Positions 36,618 to 47,760 of a stretch of 52,819 bases of DNA are shown in pieces; positions within the stretch are counted from its first letter, which is position 1; every line of letters begins with the position of its first letter. The notes beneath the pieces are model-generated. The model was not told the origin of the DNA and made no database searches. It saw only the letters and a list, made by a program, of their open reading frames with translations. The stretch spans positions 1 to 52,819 of the forward strand of contig NZ_VIFM01000052.1 in the NCBI RefSeq assembly GCF_006636215.1, in the 5' to 3' direction. The position numbers and the translations under genes were made by a program. This DNA comes from Myxococcus llanfairpwllgwyngyllgogerychwyrndrobwllllantysiliogogogochensis (GTDB taxonomy: Bacteria; Myxococcota; Myxococcia; Myxococcales; Myxococcaceae).

Positions 36618-37964
36618 CTACAACAGGCCGCGAGACTTGACGTCCAGGTACACGTTGAGCGCGGCCGCGCCGAAACCCTGGGCCGGTGCGCGGACCACGA
36701 GGGCCCCCGCGTCGCGCAGGGTGCTGGCGGTGCGGCGGAACTCCGACTCCAGCCGCGTGGCGGCCTGTCGCGAGTACGCGTCCTGGGCTTCCACGGGCAC
36801 GTCGGTGGCCGCGTCGCGCACGTCCTCGTCCAGCAGGGAGGCGACGACGGGGAGGTGTCGGGGGCGCAAGGCCAGCGTGCGGGTGAGCAGCCCCGCGGAC
36901 GCGTCCGGGTCCACCAGGTCCGTGAAGAGGACGACGAGGGTGCGCCGCGTCTGCCGGGCGAACGCGAAGTCGTACGCGCGCCCGTAGTCGCTCTCTTCCA
37001 GCGCGGCCTCGGCGCGGTAGAGCGACTCGGTGATGAGGCGCAGGTGTTCGTGGCCCTTGCGCGGTGGGAGGAAGGTGAGCACGTCGCTGGCGAAGGCCAT
37101 GACGCCCACCACGTCGCCCGCGTCCAGGCCCACCCGCGCCAGTCGGAGCGCCGCGTCCACCGCGTGGTCCAGCTTGCGACGGCCGTGCACCTTGCCCGCC
37201 ATGTGCCGCCCGCAGTCGAGCAAGAGCAGCATGGGCTGGTGCCGCTCCGGCTGCCACGTGCGCACCAGGGTGTTGGCGTGGCGCGCGGACGCCTTCCAGT
37301 CGATGTGCCGGTAGTCGTCGCCGGGGCGGTACTCGCGCAGGGATTCGAACTCGCGCCCCTCGGCCGAGCGGCGGCGCAGGGTCCGTTCCGAGGGCGCGTC
37401 CGAGGAGCGGGCCAGGGCGAGGGCCTCGCTCGAGAGCGCGGTGAGGTCCGGATAGATTTTCACCGTCCGCGTCGCGGGCAGCCGCACCTGTCGGGCGCAC
37501 AGCCCCAGCGGGCCGAGCAGCCGCAGGTGGAGGTCTCCGAAGCGCGCATCCCCTCGGGAAGGAGGGGTGACGAAGTACGTCAGCCGTGAGCGCGCGTGTG
37601 GCGTGGCGCTCCGGGCTGGCACCTGGAGGGACTGGCGGTGGCCGGTGCTGGCGACGACGTCGGGAGGCTCATCGCGGACCTCCAGGCGCAGCGGTGTAGT
37701 GCCCGCGTCGAGTCGCTCGAAGTCGAGGTGCACGGCGTTGCGAGTGCCCGAGGAGAGGATGGGCTCCACCTCGCGTGACACCTTCACGTCGTCGCCGCGG
37801 GGCGCGCGGAGGAAGTCCACGGTGCACAGCGCGAGCACTGCCACGTCCAGGGCCAGTGCCAGCCAGCCGAACACGGGGCTGGCCACCGTCAGCGCGGCCG
37901 GGACGAGCCCCACCGCGAGCAGTGCGACAGCGAGGCCGGTGGGGACGGGACGGCCCAGGCTCAC
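36618..37964 (-). CDS. DUF58 protein (MoxR-associated, vWA-like)
   Basis: 448 residues. Two N-terminal hydrophobic helices (~8-50) anchor the protein. The DUF58 signature [20 protein letters not shown] lies about residues 205-224, followed by a vWA-like region with [11 protein letters not shown], where the MIDAS DxSxS motif is degraded. Start GTG 37964 overlaps the MoxR stop by four bases (GTGA). MoxR-DUF58 pairs act together as AAA chaperones for envelope metal-dependent processes; the substrate is unknown. Confidence 0.9.
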   Translation of the reverse strand: MSLGRPVPTGLAVALLAVGLVPAALTVASPVFGWLALALDVAVLALCTVDFLRAPRGDDVKVSREVEPILSSGTRNAVHLDFERLDAGTTPLRLEVRDEPPDVVASTGHRQSLQVPARSATPHARSRLTYFVTPPSRGDARFGDLHLRLLGPLGLCARQVRLPATRTVKIYPDLTALSSEALALARSSDAPSERTLRRRSAEGREFESLREYRPGDDYRHIDWKASARHANTLVRTWQPERHQPMLLLLDCGRHMAGKVHGRRKLDHAVDAALRLARVGLDAGDVVGVMAFASDVLTFLPPRKGHEHLRLITESLYRAEAALEESDYGRAYDFAFARQTRRTLVVLFTDLVDPDASAGLLTRTLALRPRHLPVVASLLDEDVRDAATDVPVEAQDAYSRQAATRLESEFRRTASTLRDAGALVVRAPAQGFGAAALNVYLDVKSRGLL

Positions 37965-38896
37965 CGAGGGACCCGGACCCGCTCGAGTGTCTGCTTCAAC
38001 ACGTCGTCCGCGGTGACGCCTTCCACCTCGGCCTCGGCCTTGAGGAGCAGGCGGTGGTTGAGCACGCTGCCCGCCGCGCCCTTCACGTCGTCGGGGGTGA
38101 CGAAGTCATTGCCCATCAGCGCCGCGCGGGCCTTGGACGCGGCGAGGAGCGCCTGTGCGGCTCGGGGGCTCGCGCCCAGGCGCACGCGGGGATTCGCACG
38201 CGTGTCCCGCACCACGGCGACCACGTATTGGAGGATGGACTCGTCGCAGGTGACGCGGGCCGCGCGGGCCTGCAGTTCCGCGAGCGTGGGCGCGTCCAGC
38301 ACGCGGTCCACGGAGGGCGGCCGTCCCTCGCGCTGGTGGAAGGCGCGCAGCATGGTCGTCTCGGAGTCGGAGTCCGGATAGCCCACGCGAATGCGCATCA
38401 GGAAGCGGTCGAGCTGGGCCTCGGGCAATGGATAGGTGCCCTCCAGTTCCAGCGGGTTCTGCGTGGCGACGACGAAGAAGTGGGGCGGCAGTGGGTGGGT
38501 GACGCCGTCGATGGTGACCTGGCGTTCCTCCATGGCCTCCAGCAGCGCGGCCTGGGCCTTGGGCGGGGTGCGGTTGATTTCGTCCGCGACGAGCACCTCC
38601 GTGAAGATGGGGCCCTTCACCAAGCGGAAGGCGTTGTCCTGCGGCTGGAAGATGTTGGTGCCGAGGATGTCCGCCGGCATCAGGTCGGGCGTGAACTGGA
38701 TGCGGGTGAAGAGCAGCCCCAGCGCTCCGGCCATGCTGCGCGCGGTGAGCGTCTTCGCCACGCCGGGCACGCCCTCCAGCAGGACGTGGCCTCGCGCCAG
38801 GAAGGCGGTCACCAGGTCGGCGAGCACGCGGGGCTGGCCGAAGATGGTGCCGGCGAGCGCGGCGGTGAGTCGGGCGAGGGGAGTGGCGTCGGACAT
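37961..38896 (-). CDS. MoxR-family AAA+ ATPase
   Basis: 311 residues. Walker A variant [11 protein letters not shown], Walker [15 protein letters not shown], sensor 1 VVATQNP and an arginine-finger segment [11 protein letters not shown] are all typical of MoxR. The C-terminal lid ([18 protein letters not shown]) is complete. It is translationally coupled to the DUF58 gene downstream. The larger open frame extends upstream, but ATG 38896 fits the family start. Confidence 0.94.
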   Translation of the reverse strand: MSDATPLARLTAALAGTIFGQPRVLADLVTAFLARGHVLLEGVPGVAKTLTARSMAGALGLLFTRIQFTPDLMPADILGTNIFQPQDNAFRLVKGPIFTEVLVADEINRTPPKAQAALLEAMEERQVTIDGVTHPLPPHFFVVATQNPLELEGTYPLPEAQLDRFLMRIRVGYPDSDSETTMLRAFHQREGRPPSVDRVLDAPTLAELQARAARVTCDESILQYVVAVVRDTRANPRVRLGASPRAAQALLAASKARAALMGNDFVTPDDVKGAAGSVLNHRLLLKAEAEVEGVTADDVLKQTLERVRVPR

Positions 38897-38964
38897 GGTG
38901 GCGGGGAACGGTAGACCGCCGTCGAGTCGCGCGGCACCACTTTCGTGGCGCGCGCGCCGTGTCG

Positions 38965-39912
38965 TCAGTCGTTCTTGCTCTTGAGTCCGAGGAACGCGCC
39001 GATGAGCGCGGCCACCGAGCCCAAGAGGCCAATGAAGACGCCGAAGCTGGGCGACGAGTTCATCATCTCCGCGTTGCCGATGGGCGTGGGCACGAGCGTC
39101 GTGTCCGAGGACACCTTGATGAAGACGATGCACCAGATGAGGCACAGGAACGTGGTGAACAGCTGCGCCATCCACGGCACCACGGGGTTGAGGTTGGGGA
39201 ACGCACTGCGCACCCGGACGCCGATGGCCACCATCACCATCAGCGCGAGCAGGAACGCGCCGAAGCCCGTGCTCATCAGCCCCAGGGCGTCACCGTCCGC
39301 CGCCGTCTCCTTCCACGGCGTGAAGCACGAGAGGACGACCAGTCCGGCGCCATAGAAGGCGATCTTGTCGCCGGCGCCCATCGCGCCCATCAAATCCCTG
39401 GCGTCCTGCATCAGTTCGTCGGGGTCGACGATGGCGCTGCCGTTGTTCTCGTCGTCGTCCCGGCCCCCTCTCGCCCACGGGTCCGCTCCAGACGAGGCCG
39501 GCGCGGGTGCAGGGGCGGCGCGGCGCGGAGCCGTGTTCGGCGCGGCGCTCTTCGCGGGCGCGGGACGGCTGGGTCGCTGAGGTGCACCGCGAGCGATGTC
39601 CTGCACGCTCTTGACGTTGGTGGCGTCCCCGCTGGCCGGCGCCGGGGGCCTGGCGCCGGACTTGGCCGGTCGGGGCCTGGCGGGCGCGGGCTTCGGGGCG
39701 GGGCGAGGGTCTTCACTCGCGCCCGTGGATTCCTCGTCGTTGTCGGAAGGTGGCTCCGCGGAGAGGAACGAGGTGTCGATGATGTAATCGCAAACAGAAC
39801 AGATGGATGCGTTCGCGGCTACCTTCGAGCCGCAGCCAGGGCAGTTCAGGACCAGCGCTCCTGCTGAGAGATGCGAACACCCATCTTCGGAGCCCGGGGC
39901 CGGGTGTGTCAA
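38965..39912 (-). CDS. Zinc-ribbon, multi-helix membrane protein of unknown function
   Basis: 315 residues if the TTG at 39912 is used. A CPGCGSKV...CSVC zinc ribbon (~24-41) is followed by a long Pro/Ala-rich disordered linker (~55-170) and four hydrophobic helices (~183-310, IAFYGAGLVVLSCF, GFGAFLLALMVMVAIGV, MAQLFTTFLCLIWCIVFI, FGVFIGLLGSVAALIGAFLGL). No ATG is available near the ribbon; TTG 39912 and a CTG a few codons before the ribbon (with AGGAG 8 bases upstream) are the candidates, so the start is uncertain. It lies 68 bases upstream of MoxR and may belong to the same transcript. Confidence 0.72.
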   Translation of the reverse strand: MTHPAPGSEDGCSHLSAGALVLNCPGCGSKVAANASICSVCDYIIDTSFLSAEPPSDNDEESTGASEDPRPAPKPAPARPRPAKSGARPPAPASGDATNVKSVQDIARGAPQRPSRPAPAKSAAPNTAPRRAAPAPAPASSGADPWARGGRDDDENNGSAIVDPDELMQDARDLMGAMGAGDKIAFYGAGLVVLSCFTPWKETAADGDALGLMSTGFGAFLLALMVMVAIGVRVRSAFPNLNPVVPWMAQLFTTFLCLIWCIVFIKVSSDTTLVPTPIGNAEMMNSSPSFGVFIGLLGSVAALIGAFLGLKSKND

Positions 39913-39968
39913 ACGGCATGCGGCCTAACCCCTGGATTTTCGCGGGGAATTGGCCTAGGCCCCAGCGC

Positions 39969-42116
39969 ATGAGCCGCCCGAGCCCCGTCCGACTCCCAAG
40001 CGTCTGTCTGGCCCTCCTCGTCCTCGTCTCCGGGTGTGTCCGCTCCGTGCCGGGCCCTGATGTGGACCCGCCCGACGCGGAGGTGATGGCTCGAATCCGG
40101 GACTGGGAAGACCGGCGCTCACTGGGCGACGGACAGCTGGTGGCGCTCGTCACGGGCGCTCCGGATCCTCGCGTGCGGGCACGGGCCCTGCGCGCGTTGG
40201 CCCGCATCCAGGACGTGGCCACGCTGGGCGCGGTCGTCGCCGGACTGAAGGACTCCGAAGCCCTGGTGCGAGGTGAGGCTGCCTTCGCGGTGGGCGAGCT
40301 GGCGCTCTCCTGGGAGCCGCTTACGGAGGCCGAGCGGGCGAGCCTGGCGACGCCGTTGCTGGTGGCCGAGGCGGAGGAGCGCGACGCGGCGGTGCGTGCC
40401 GCCCAGCTCGACTCGCTGGGGCGTCTGGCGACGACGGACACGCTGGCGCGCCTCGTCCAGCGGCTCCAGGGCGACGACGTCGAGACGGCCGGGCGGGCGG
40501 CGCTGTCGCTGGGCGTGGCGGCGCGACGTGGAGGTGCCGTGGTGGTGAAGGACGTGCCCCTGGCTTCCGCGCAGGCGTTGATGGCGGCAGGGCGGCCGGT
40601 GGCGGCCCGGTATGGCGGCGCGTATCTCCTGGCCACGGCGAAGCGCGCGGAGAGCCTGCCGACGCTGCGCGCGTGTCTGTCGGATGAGGACGCGGACGTG
40701 CGTGGCCTGTGTGTGAAGGCCTTCGGCGATGTGGGCGGCCCGGAGGACGCGGTGGTGCTGGGCCGGTTGCTGGACGACACAGTGCCTCGCGTGGCCTCGG
40801 AGGCGGCGCGTTCGCTCGCGAAGCTCGCGGCCACGTGTGGTGGGCCGTGCGCGCCGCTGGAGGCACTGGAGGCCCTGACGCCCCGGGCGAAGCGCGTGGC
40901 GCGGGGCATGGAGACGCCGATGCCCACGGGCGCGGCGCCGCGCGTGGAGACGCTGGCGCGTTCCGCGGATGGACATCCGCTGCTGGCCCTGGCGCAGCAG
41001 GGGCTGCCGGAGTTCGGCGCGCCGTTGCTCGTGTCGCTCCGGCTGGCGCTGGCGGACGCGGAGCGAGGCGCGGCGTCGGAGGTGGCTCGCGCGGACCTGG
41101 GCTGGCTCGACTGCCGGCTGGCGGCGGCGTTGGACCGTCAGCGCGGCATGGTGGCGGACACGATGAACTGTGGCTTCGGCCGGGTGTCCGACGAGCGCCG
41201 ACTGGCCCTGGGCCTGCGTGAGGCCGCGCTCTCCCCGAAGAAGACGCCCGCCGACTTCGCGGTGGGCTACCTGCGCCACCCGTTGGCGCGCGTGCGGCTC
41301 ACGGCGATGGAGGTCCTCGCGGAGCGCCCGGTGCTCCGGACGGCGACGGCGGTGGGCTCGCTTCTGCGGAGCGAGGACCTGGTGGTGGCCGGCGCGGCGG
41401 CCGCGACGCTGGGCAAGCTGAAGGCTCCAGGGGCCCATCCGGACCTGGAAGCGCTGGCCGACCGCGTGCCCTCCGAGCCGGACCTCGCGGACCCCGTGGG
41501 CGGTGCGCTCGTCGCGCTCCAGATTCCGGGCACCGAGGCGCGCATGAAGCAGTGGTTGACGCTGCCGCACGCCAACGTGCGCCGCGTGGCCGCTGAGGCC
41601 CTCACCCAGCTCACCGGCCAGCCCGTGCGCTCCGAGCGCGCGGAGCTTCCTCCCTACGCCTTCCGCCCGGAGCCCGCGCCCAGGGACGCCGCGCTCGTGT
41701 TGCGCACGGACAAGGGCGACATCACCGTGCGGCTCGACGCCGACGAGGCGCCGCTCACGTCCGGCAACCTGTTTGCCCTGGCGCGCAAGGGCTACTTCAA
41801 CGGCATCACCTTCCACCGCGTGGTGCCGGACTTCGTCGCGCAGGGCGGAGACCCGCGTGGGGACGGGGAGGGCGGCCCGGGCCACTCCATCCGCTGCGAG
41901 ATGACCCGGCGGCCGTATCTGCGCGGGGTGCTCGGCATGGCGCTGTCAGGCAAGGACACCGGAGGCAGCCAGTTCTTCTTCACGCACGCGCCGCAGCCGC
42001 ACCTGGATGGCCGCTACACGGCCTTCGGTGAGGTGGTGTCGGGTCTGGACGTGGTGGATGCGCTGCTGGAAGGCGACCTCATCCGCGAGGTCAGCGCGGT
42101 GACGCTCACCCCGTGA
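39969..42116 (+). CDS. Lipoprotein with HEAT repeats fused to a cyclophilin-type prolyl isomerase
   Basis: 715 residues. A lipoprotein signal ends LVLVSGC. HEAT-like armadillo repeats (A-L-x-x-L pairs, e.g. VRARALRALARI, AALSLGVAARR, VRGLCVKAFGDVGG, VASEAARSLAKLA) span ~60-555, forming an extended helical solenoid. The C-terminal ~160 residues are a canonical cyclophilin: FHRVVPDFVAQGGDP with the catalytic Arg, GSQFFFTHAPQPHLDG and YTAFGEVV. It should fold outer-membrane or periplasmic clients bound by the solenoid. ATG 39969 is chosen for the lipobox. Fusion of these two modules is unusual. Confidence 0.85.
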   Translation: MSRPSPVRLPSVCLALLVLVSGCVRSVPGPDVDPPDAEVMARIRDWEDRRSLGDGQLVALVTGAPDPRVRARALRALARIQDVATLGAVVAGLKDSEALVRGEAAFAVGELALSWEPLTEAERASLATPLLVAEAEERDAAVRAAQLDSLGRLATTDTLARLVQRLQGDDVETAGRAALSLGVAARRGGAVVVKDVPLASAQALMAAGRPVAARYGGAYLLATAKRAESLPTLRACLSDEDADVRGLCVKAFGDVGGPEDAVVLGRLLDDTVPRVASEAARSLAKLAATCGGPCAPLEALEALTPRAKRVARGMETPMPTGAAPRVETLARSADGHPLLALAQQGLPEFGAPLLVSLRLALADAERGAASEVARADLGWLDCRLAAALDRQRGMVADTMNCGFGRVSDERRLALGLREAALSPKKTPADFAVGYLRHPLARVRLTAMEVLAERPVLRTATAVGSLLRSEDLVVAGAAAATLGKLKAPGAHPDLEALADRVPSEPDLADPVGGALVALQIPGTEARMKQWLTLPHANVRRVAAEALTQLTGQPVRSERAELPPYAFRPEPAPRDAALVLRTDKGDITVRLDADEAPLTSGNLFALARKGYFNGITFHRVVPDFVAQGGDPRGDGEGGPGHSIRCEMTRRPYLRGVLGMALSGKDTGGSQFFFTHAPQPHLDGRYTAFGEVVSGLDVVDALLEGDLIREVSAVTLTP

Positions 42117-42123
42117 AGTGACT

Positions 42124-43239
42124 TCAGGCGCCGCTGGCGCGCGTCAGCGGTGCCTGGGGGCCCAGCGGGTGGCTTCGCCAGCGCTGGCTCTCTTCTTCCT
42201 CCAGCGCCTCCACCTGGTTGCGGATGCGCTGCCACTCCGTCTCCGGAATGCGCAGGAAGGCGTCCGCGAGGTTCGGGTCGAACTGCGTGCCCGAGCAGCG
42301 GCGAATCTCGTCCCGGGCCACGCTCATGGGCCGGCCCTTGCGATAGGGGCGGTCCGACGTAATCGCGTCCACGGTGTCGGCGATGCAGAAGATGCGCGCG
42401 CCGATGCAGATGTCCTCGCCGGCGAGCTGCTGCGGGTAGCCCTTGCCGTCCCAGCGCTCCTGGTGCTGGAGGACGATGAGCGCCGCCTCGTGCAGGTAGG
42501 GCATCTTGCCCATCATCCGGTAGCCGAACTCCGGGTGCTTGCGCATCTCCACCCATTCGTCCGGCGTCAGGGGCCCGGGCTTGAGCAGGATGGAGTCGCG
42601 CACGCCAATCTTGCCGATGTCGTGCAGCAGCGCTCCCTGCTCCACCACGTCCAGCGCGGCCCCCGCCAGCCCCACCTCCTCCGCCAGCCGGCGCGAGTAG
42701 AGCGCCACGCGACGCGAGTGCCACTGCGTCTCCGTGTCGCGGTAGTCCAGCGCGCTGATGAGACCATCCAGGAGGCCCGTGGTGCGCTCCACCACCCGAC
42801 GCTCCAGGTCCTGGTTGATGGCGACCAGCTCCGCGTTCTTGTCCGCCACCTCGCGCGTCAGCCGCTCGTTGGCCTCCACCAGCCGGTAGTGCTCCACGGC
42901 CTGCCGCACGCTGCTCGTCAGCTCGCTGAGCGACCAGGGCTTGCCGAGCAGCCGGAACACCTCGCCCCGATTGACGGCCTCGGACGCGGTGCGGAAGTCC
43001 GCCGCCGCCGTCAGCATCAGGCGCACGGCCTTCGGGTTCTTCTCCCGGAGCACGCCCAGCAGCTCGATGCCGTTGAGGTACGGCATCATGAAGTCCGTCA
43101 GCACGACGCTGAAGCCCACCTCGCGAGCGGCCAGGGCCGGGTCGCTGTAGGTGACGACGTCATAGCCTTCCGTCTGGAGGATCCGGGAGAGCGCGGCGAG
43201 GATGAGCACGTCGTCATCCACCACGAGGATGCGGTCCAT
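42124..43239 (-). CDS. Response regulator with HD-GYP phosphodiesterase output
   Basis: 371 residues. The receiver domain (~1-120) has the acidic cluster VDDD and phospho-acceptor Asp in VLTDFMMPYLNG. A short coiled coil follows, then an HD-GYP domain with HSRRVALYSRRL, LLHDIGKIG and RWDGKGYPQQLAGEDI, the GYP motif of c-di-GMP-degrading phosphodiesterases. Activity is likely. ATG 43239 is the family start; the frame is open upstream. No cognate kinase is adjacent. Confidence 0.93.
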   Translation of the reverse strand: MDRILVVDDDVLILAALSRILQTEGYDVVTYSDPALAAREVGFSVVLTDFMMPYLNGIELLGVLREKNPKAVRLMLTAAADFRTASEAVNRGEVFRLLGKPWSLSELTSSVRQAVEHYRLVEANERLTREVADKNAELVAINQDLERRVVERTTGLLDGLISALDYRDTETQWHSRRVALYSRRLAEEVGLAGAALDVVEQGALLHDIGKIGVRDSILLKPGPLTPDEWVEMRKHPEFGYRMMGKMPYLHEAALIVLQHQERWDGKGYPQQLAGEDICIGARIFCIADTVDAITSDRPYRKGRPMSVARDEIRRCSGTQFDPNLADAFLRIPETEWQRIRNQVEALEEEESQRWRSHPLGPQAPLTRASGA

Positions 43240-43392
43240 GTTGGAGGTCTCCGGGAGGTCGCGGGCCTGTCTTTCGTTATACACGCCTTGCCTTGCACCC
43301 AAACAGGGCCCCCCCGCAGGTTTTGCGCCTGCAAGCCCCGGAAATCCTTGGAGGTTCTTCCTTTGTGCAAGAGTGGTAGAACCAAGTCATGC

Positions 43393-43422
43393 TTGCCTGC
43401 TCGCCAAGGTGTGATTTATGGT
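43393..43422 (+). promoter_or_regulatory. Candidate promoter of the 43478 operon
   Basis: TTGCCT (43393-43398), 18-bp spacer, TATGGT (43417-43422), 55 bases before the ATG. The 238-base gap between this operon and the divergent HD-GYP gene also contains a GCAGG/CCTGC hairpin at about 43315-43331. Confidence 0.4.
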
Positions 43423-43477
43423 GCGCGGCAAGGCTGCGTTTCAACGCTAACCCCTTGGAATCCTGGAGCAATCTCCG

Positions 43478-44479
43478 ATGGCTAGAGCCCCAGCAGGGCC
43501 GGTGCCGGTGGTGGTGATGGGGCTGGGATTCATCGGGCAGGAGATTGCCAGAGCTGCCCTGTCCTGCCCGGAAGTGGAATTGATTGGGGCCGTGGATACC
43601 CACTCCTCCCTGGTCGGTCGTCCGTTGGGAGACGTGCTGGGAGGGCCCGCGCCGCGCGTCAAGGTGATGGACTCGCTGGAGAAGGCCGTGGGCCGGCGCA
43701 AGGGCGCGGTGCTGCTGCACGCCACGGGTTCTCGACTGCCGGCGGTGATGGACCAATTGCTGGCGGCGCTGAAGCTGGGCCTGCCCATCGCGAGCACCTG
43801 TGAGGAGCTCGCCTTCCCGTACCTGAAGTACCCGGAGCTGGCGGACAAGCTGGACCGCGCCGCTCAGCGCGCCGAGGTCTCCATCGTCGGCGCGGGGGTC
43901 AACCCGGGTTTCGTTCTGGACAGACTGGTGGCCACGGCGGGGCAGGTGTGCGGCCCGGTGCGGCGCGCGACGGTGACGCGGGTGGTGGACGCGCGCACCC
44001 GCCGGGAGGCCCTGCAGCGCAAGGTCGGCGCGGGTCTGACCGAGGAAGAGTTCTTCGAGTTGGTGGATGGTGAGCAGCTCGGCCACGTGGGGCTGGTGGA
44101 GTCGGCGGCACTCGCGGCACTGGGCCTGGGGTTGGATTGTGATGACTACGAAGAAGAGGTAGCCCCCGTGTTCGCCGAGGAAGACATCTCGGGCGGTGCG
44201 TTCGCCGTGAAGAAGGGACGGGTGGCGGGCATGTTCCAGTCGGTGGTCGGGTTGGAGGACGGGCAGGAGCGGGTTCGACTGGAACTGACCATCGCCGTGG
44301 GGGCTGACGACCCGAAGGACCGCATTGAAATCGATGCGGATCCTCGTTTGGTGTTGGAAATCCCGGGGGGAGTGGCAGGCGACCGGGCCACCGCGAATGC
44401 GCTGGTGAATGCCGCGCCACGCTTGACGGCCGCCGAAGCAGGGCTCCTCACGGTGCTCGAGCTTCCGGCCGGACGTTAG
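43478..44479 (+). CDS. Dihydrodipicolinate-reductase-like NAD(P)-dependent dehydrogenase
   Basis: 333 residues. The N-terminal Rossmann motif VVMGLGFIGQEIARAA binds NAD(P), and the fold resembles the dihydrodipicolinate-reductase and 2,4-diaminopentanoate dehydrogenase group (VGAGVNPGFVLDRLV, LLHATGS). It is not a DapB, which is ~270 residues with a characteristic substrate loop. It heads a three-gene operon with two MaoC-like dehydratases (17-base gap). A substrate with an amine or imine centre is plausible, but no pathway can be asserted. Confidence 0.75.
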   Translation: MARAPAGPVPVVVMGLGFIGQEIARAALSCPEVELIGAVDTHSSLVGRPLGDVLGGPAPRVKVMDSLEKAVGRRKGAVLLHATGSRLPAVMDQLLAALKLGLPIASTCEELAFPYLKYPELADKLDRAAQRAEVSIVGAGVNPGFVLDRLVATAGQVCGPVRRATVTRVVDARTRREALQRKVGAGLTEEEFFELVDGEQLGHVGLVESAALAALGLGLDCDDYEEEVAPVFAEEDISGGAFAVKKGRVAGMFQSVVGLEDGQERVRLELTIAVGADDPKDRIEIDADPRLVLEIPGGVAGDRATANALVNAAPRLTAAEAGLLTVLELPAGR

Positions 44480-44495
44480 AGTCAGGAGAGGGATA

Positions 44496-44945
44496 ATGCT
44501 GGACAAGAATGCGATCGGCCGTGCCTCGCCGCCGACGCTCAACGAAGTGGAGAAGGGTGCCATCCGCCGCTTCGCGGAGGCCATCGGAGACTACAACCCG
44601 ATCTACTACGACGAGGAGTACGCTCGGGCCTCCGGATATCCCACCATCATCGCGCCTCCCACGTTTCCCGCGTCCTTCCATTCGGCCGCGGACTTGAGGG
44701 AGCTACTCGGCGTGGGCATCAAGAGCCTGCTGCACGCCGAACAGGGCTTTGACTACGAGCGGCCCATCTTCGCCGGGGACCGCATCTACGTCTCCACCCG
44801 CGTCGCGGACGTCTCCGAACGACAGGGCATGTCCGGCAAGATGGACATCGCGGTCATCGAGGATGAAGGCCGCGACGAGGAAGGCAACCTGGTGTTCCGA
44901 GCCCGCCGGACGTTGGTGGTCCGCGCCTCCAAGGAGACCCCGTGA
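44496..44945 (+). CDS. MaoC/FAS1-like dehydratase, subunit A type
   Basis: 149 residues of the hot-dog fold. The N-terminal FAEAIGDYNPIYYDEEYARASGYPTIIAPPTFPAS pattern is that of the FAS1-like / (R)-hydratase family that includes mycobacterial HadA. The short size and its neighbour suggest a two-subunit (HadA/HadB-like) dehydratase acting on (3R)-hydroxyacyl-ACP or -CoA. AGGAGAGG lies 6 bases before the ATG. The stop overlaps the next start by one base. Confidence 0.85.
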   Translation: MLDKNAIGRASPPTLNEVEKGAIRRFAEAIGDYNPIYYDEEYARASGYPTIIAPPTFPASFHSAADLRELLGVGIKSLLHAEQGFDYERPIFAGDRIYVSTRVADVSERQGMSGKMDIAVIEDEGRDEEGNLVFRARRTLVVRASKETP

Positions 44946-45619
44946 TGCCCGCGCGCAAGCTCTACTTCGAGTCCATCCGCGTCGGAGACGAGCTGCCGGC
45001 GCTGGCCAAGGCCCCGGTGGACCGTGTCCAGTTGTCCCGGTACGCCGGCGCCTCTGGCGACTACAACCCCGTGCACGTCGACGAGCTCTACGCCAAGAGC
45101 GTGGGCATGCCGAGCGTGTATGCCCCCGGCATGCTGGTGATGGGCATGCTCGGCCAGCTCATCAGCGACTGGGCCCGGGGCGGGCAGATGCGGCGCTACA
45201 ACGTGCGCTTCATCAAGATGGTGTGGCCGGGTGACACCGTCGTCTGCAAGGGCCGGGTGAGCAACCGCCACGGCACCGCGGGCCGTTACTTCGTGGACAT
45301 CGACCTGTGGGCGGAGAACCAGCGCGGTGAGCTGGTGATGAAGGGCGGCGCGCAGATTCAGCTCTTCTACTCCCTGGAGGACGAGAACCGGCAGCGCTCC
45401 GGCCAGTCCCCCATCGTCATCGAAGTGCCCCGGGAGAGCCTGGCCGCCACCCCCACCACGTCCACGGGCGGAGGATCGAGCGAGGCCTCGGCCGTCGACG
45501 AGGAGGCAGACGAGTCGGACGAGCGCCGCACCGGCGCCTCGTCCAAGAAGACCGTCCCCCGGGAGAAGCCCGCTGCCAAGACGGCGACGCTTCCCTCGCC
45601 CAAGAAGGCGAAGAAGTAG
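44945..45619 (+). CDS. MaoC-like dehydratase, subunit B type
   Basis: 224 residues. The hot-dog core carries the active-site pattern YAGASGDYNPVHVDELYAKSVG, with the Asp and His of (R)-specific hydratases present. The C-terminal ~70 residues are a Ser/Ala/Lys-rich tail with no known role, not seen in the minimal family. ATG 44945 overlaps the upstream stop by one base (TGATG). Together with the preceding gene it should form a heterodimeric dehydratase. Confidence 0.85.
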   Translation: MPARKLYFESIRVGDELPALAKAPVDRVQLSRYAGASGDYNPVHVDELYAKSVGMPSVYAPGMLVMGMLGQLISDWARGGQMRRYNVRFIKMVWPGDTVVCKGRVSNRHGTAGRYFVDIDLWAENQRGELVMKGGAQIQLFYSLEDENRQRSGQSPIVIEVPRESLAATPTTSTGGGSSEASAVDEEADESDERRTGASSKKTVPREKPAAKTATLPSPKKAKK

Positions 45620-45630
45620 CGGTTTCATGG

Positions 45631-45670
45631 CCTGCGGTGAGGGGCGGCCTGGGCTGCCCCTCAACGCAGG
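45631..45670 (+). terminator. Two-part hairpin terminator after the dehydratase operon
   Basis: An inner stem GAGGGGCGGC/GCTGCCCCTC (45639-45648 with 45653-45662, one wobble, 4-base loop) and an outer stem CCTGCG/CGCAGG (45631-45636 with 45665-45670) stack with a 2-base internal loop. No T tract. Confidence 0.65.
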
Positions 45671-45790
45671 GTGTCATTCAGGGTTGACTCAAAAATCAGT
45701 CGCCGCCACACTTCCTGTGTCTCATTCGCGCCGCTGACCCGAGGCCTTCCCATCCGAAGGCGGGCAGCGAGCCGTCACGCAGGAGTGGCC

Positions 45791-47635
<1,845 letters not shown>

Positions 47636-47691
47636 GTCGCGACATCGTCTGAAGGGGCGCCCTGACAGAGGGGCGCCCTCCAGAAACACCG

Positions 47692-47732
47692 AGGCCACCT
47701 GGGGATTCGCTCCCGAGGTGGCCTTCGTGTTT
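47692..47732. terminator. Terminator between convergent acyl-CoA dehydrogenase and ExbD genes
   Basis: AGGCCACCT (47692-47700) pairs perfectly with AGGTGGCCT (47716-47724), with GGGGA/TCCC extending the stem inward. TCGTGTTT follows. A second GC-rich element, GGGGCGCCCT repeated at 47654 and 47670, lies just upstream. Confidence 0.65.
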
Positions 47733-47760
47733 CAGCGGCGGCCGTGTGACGGGAAGGGCG

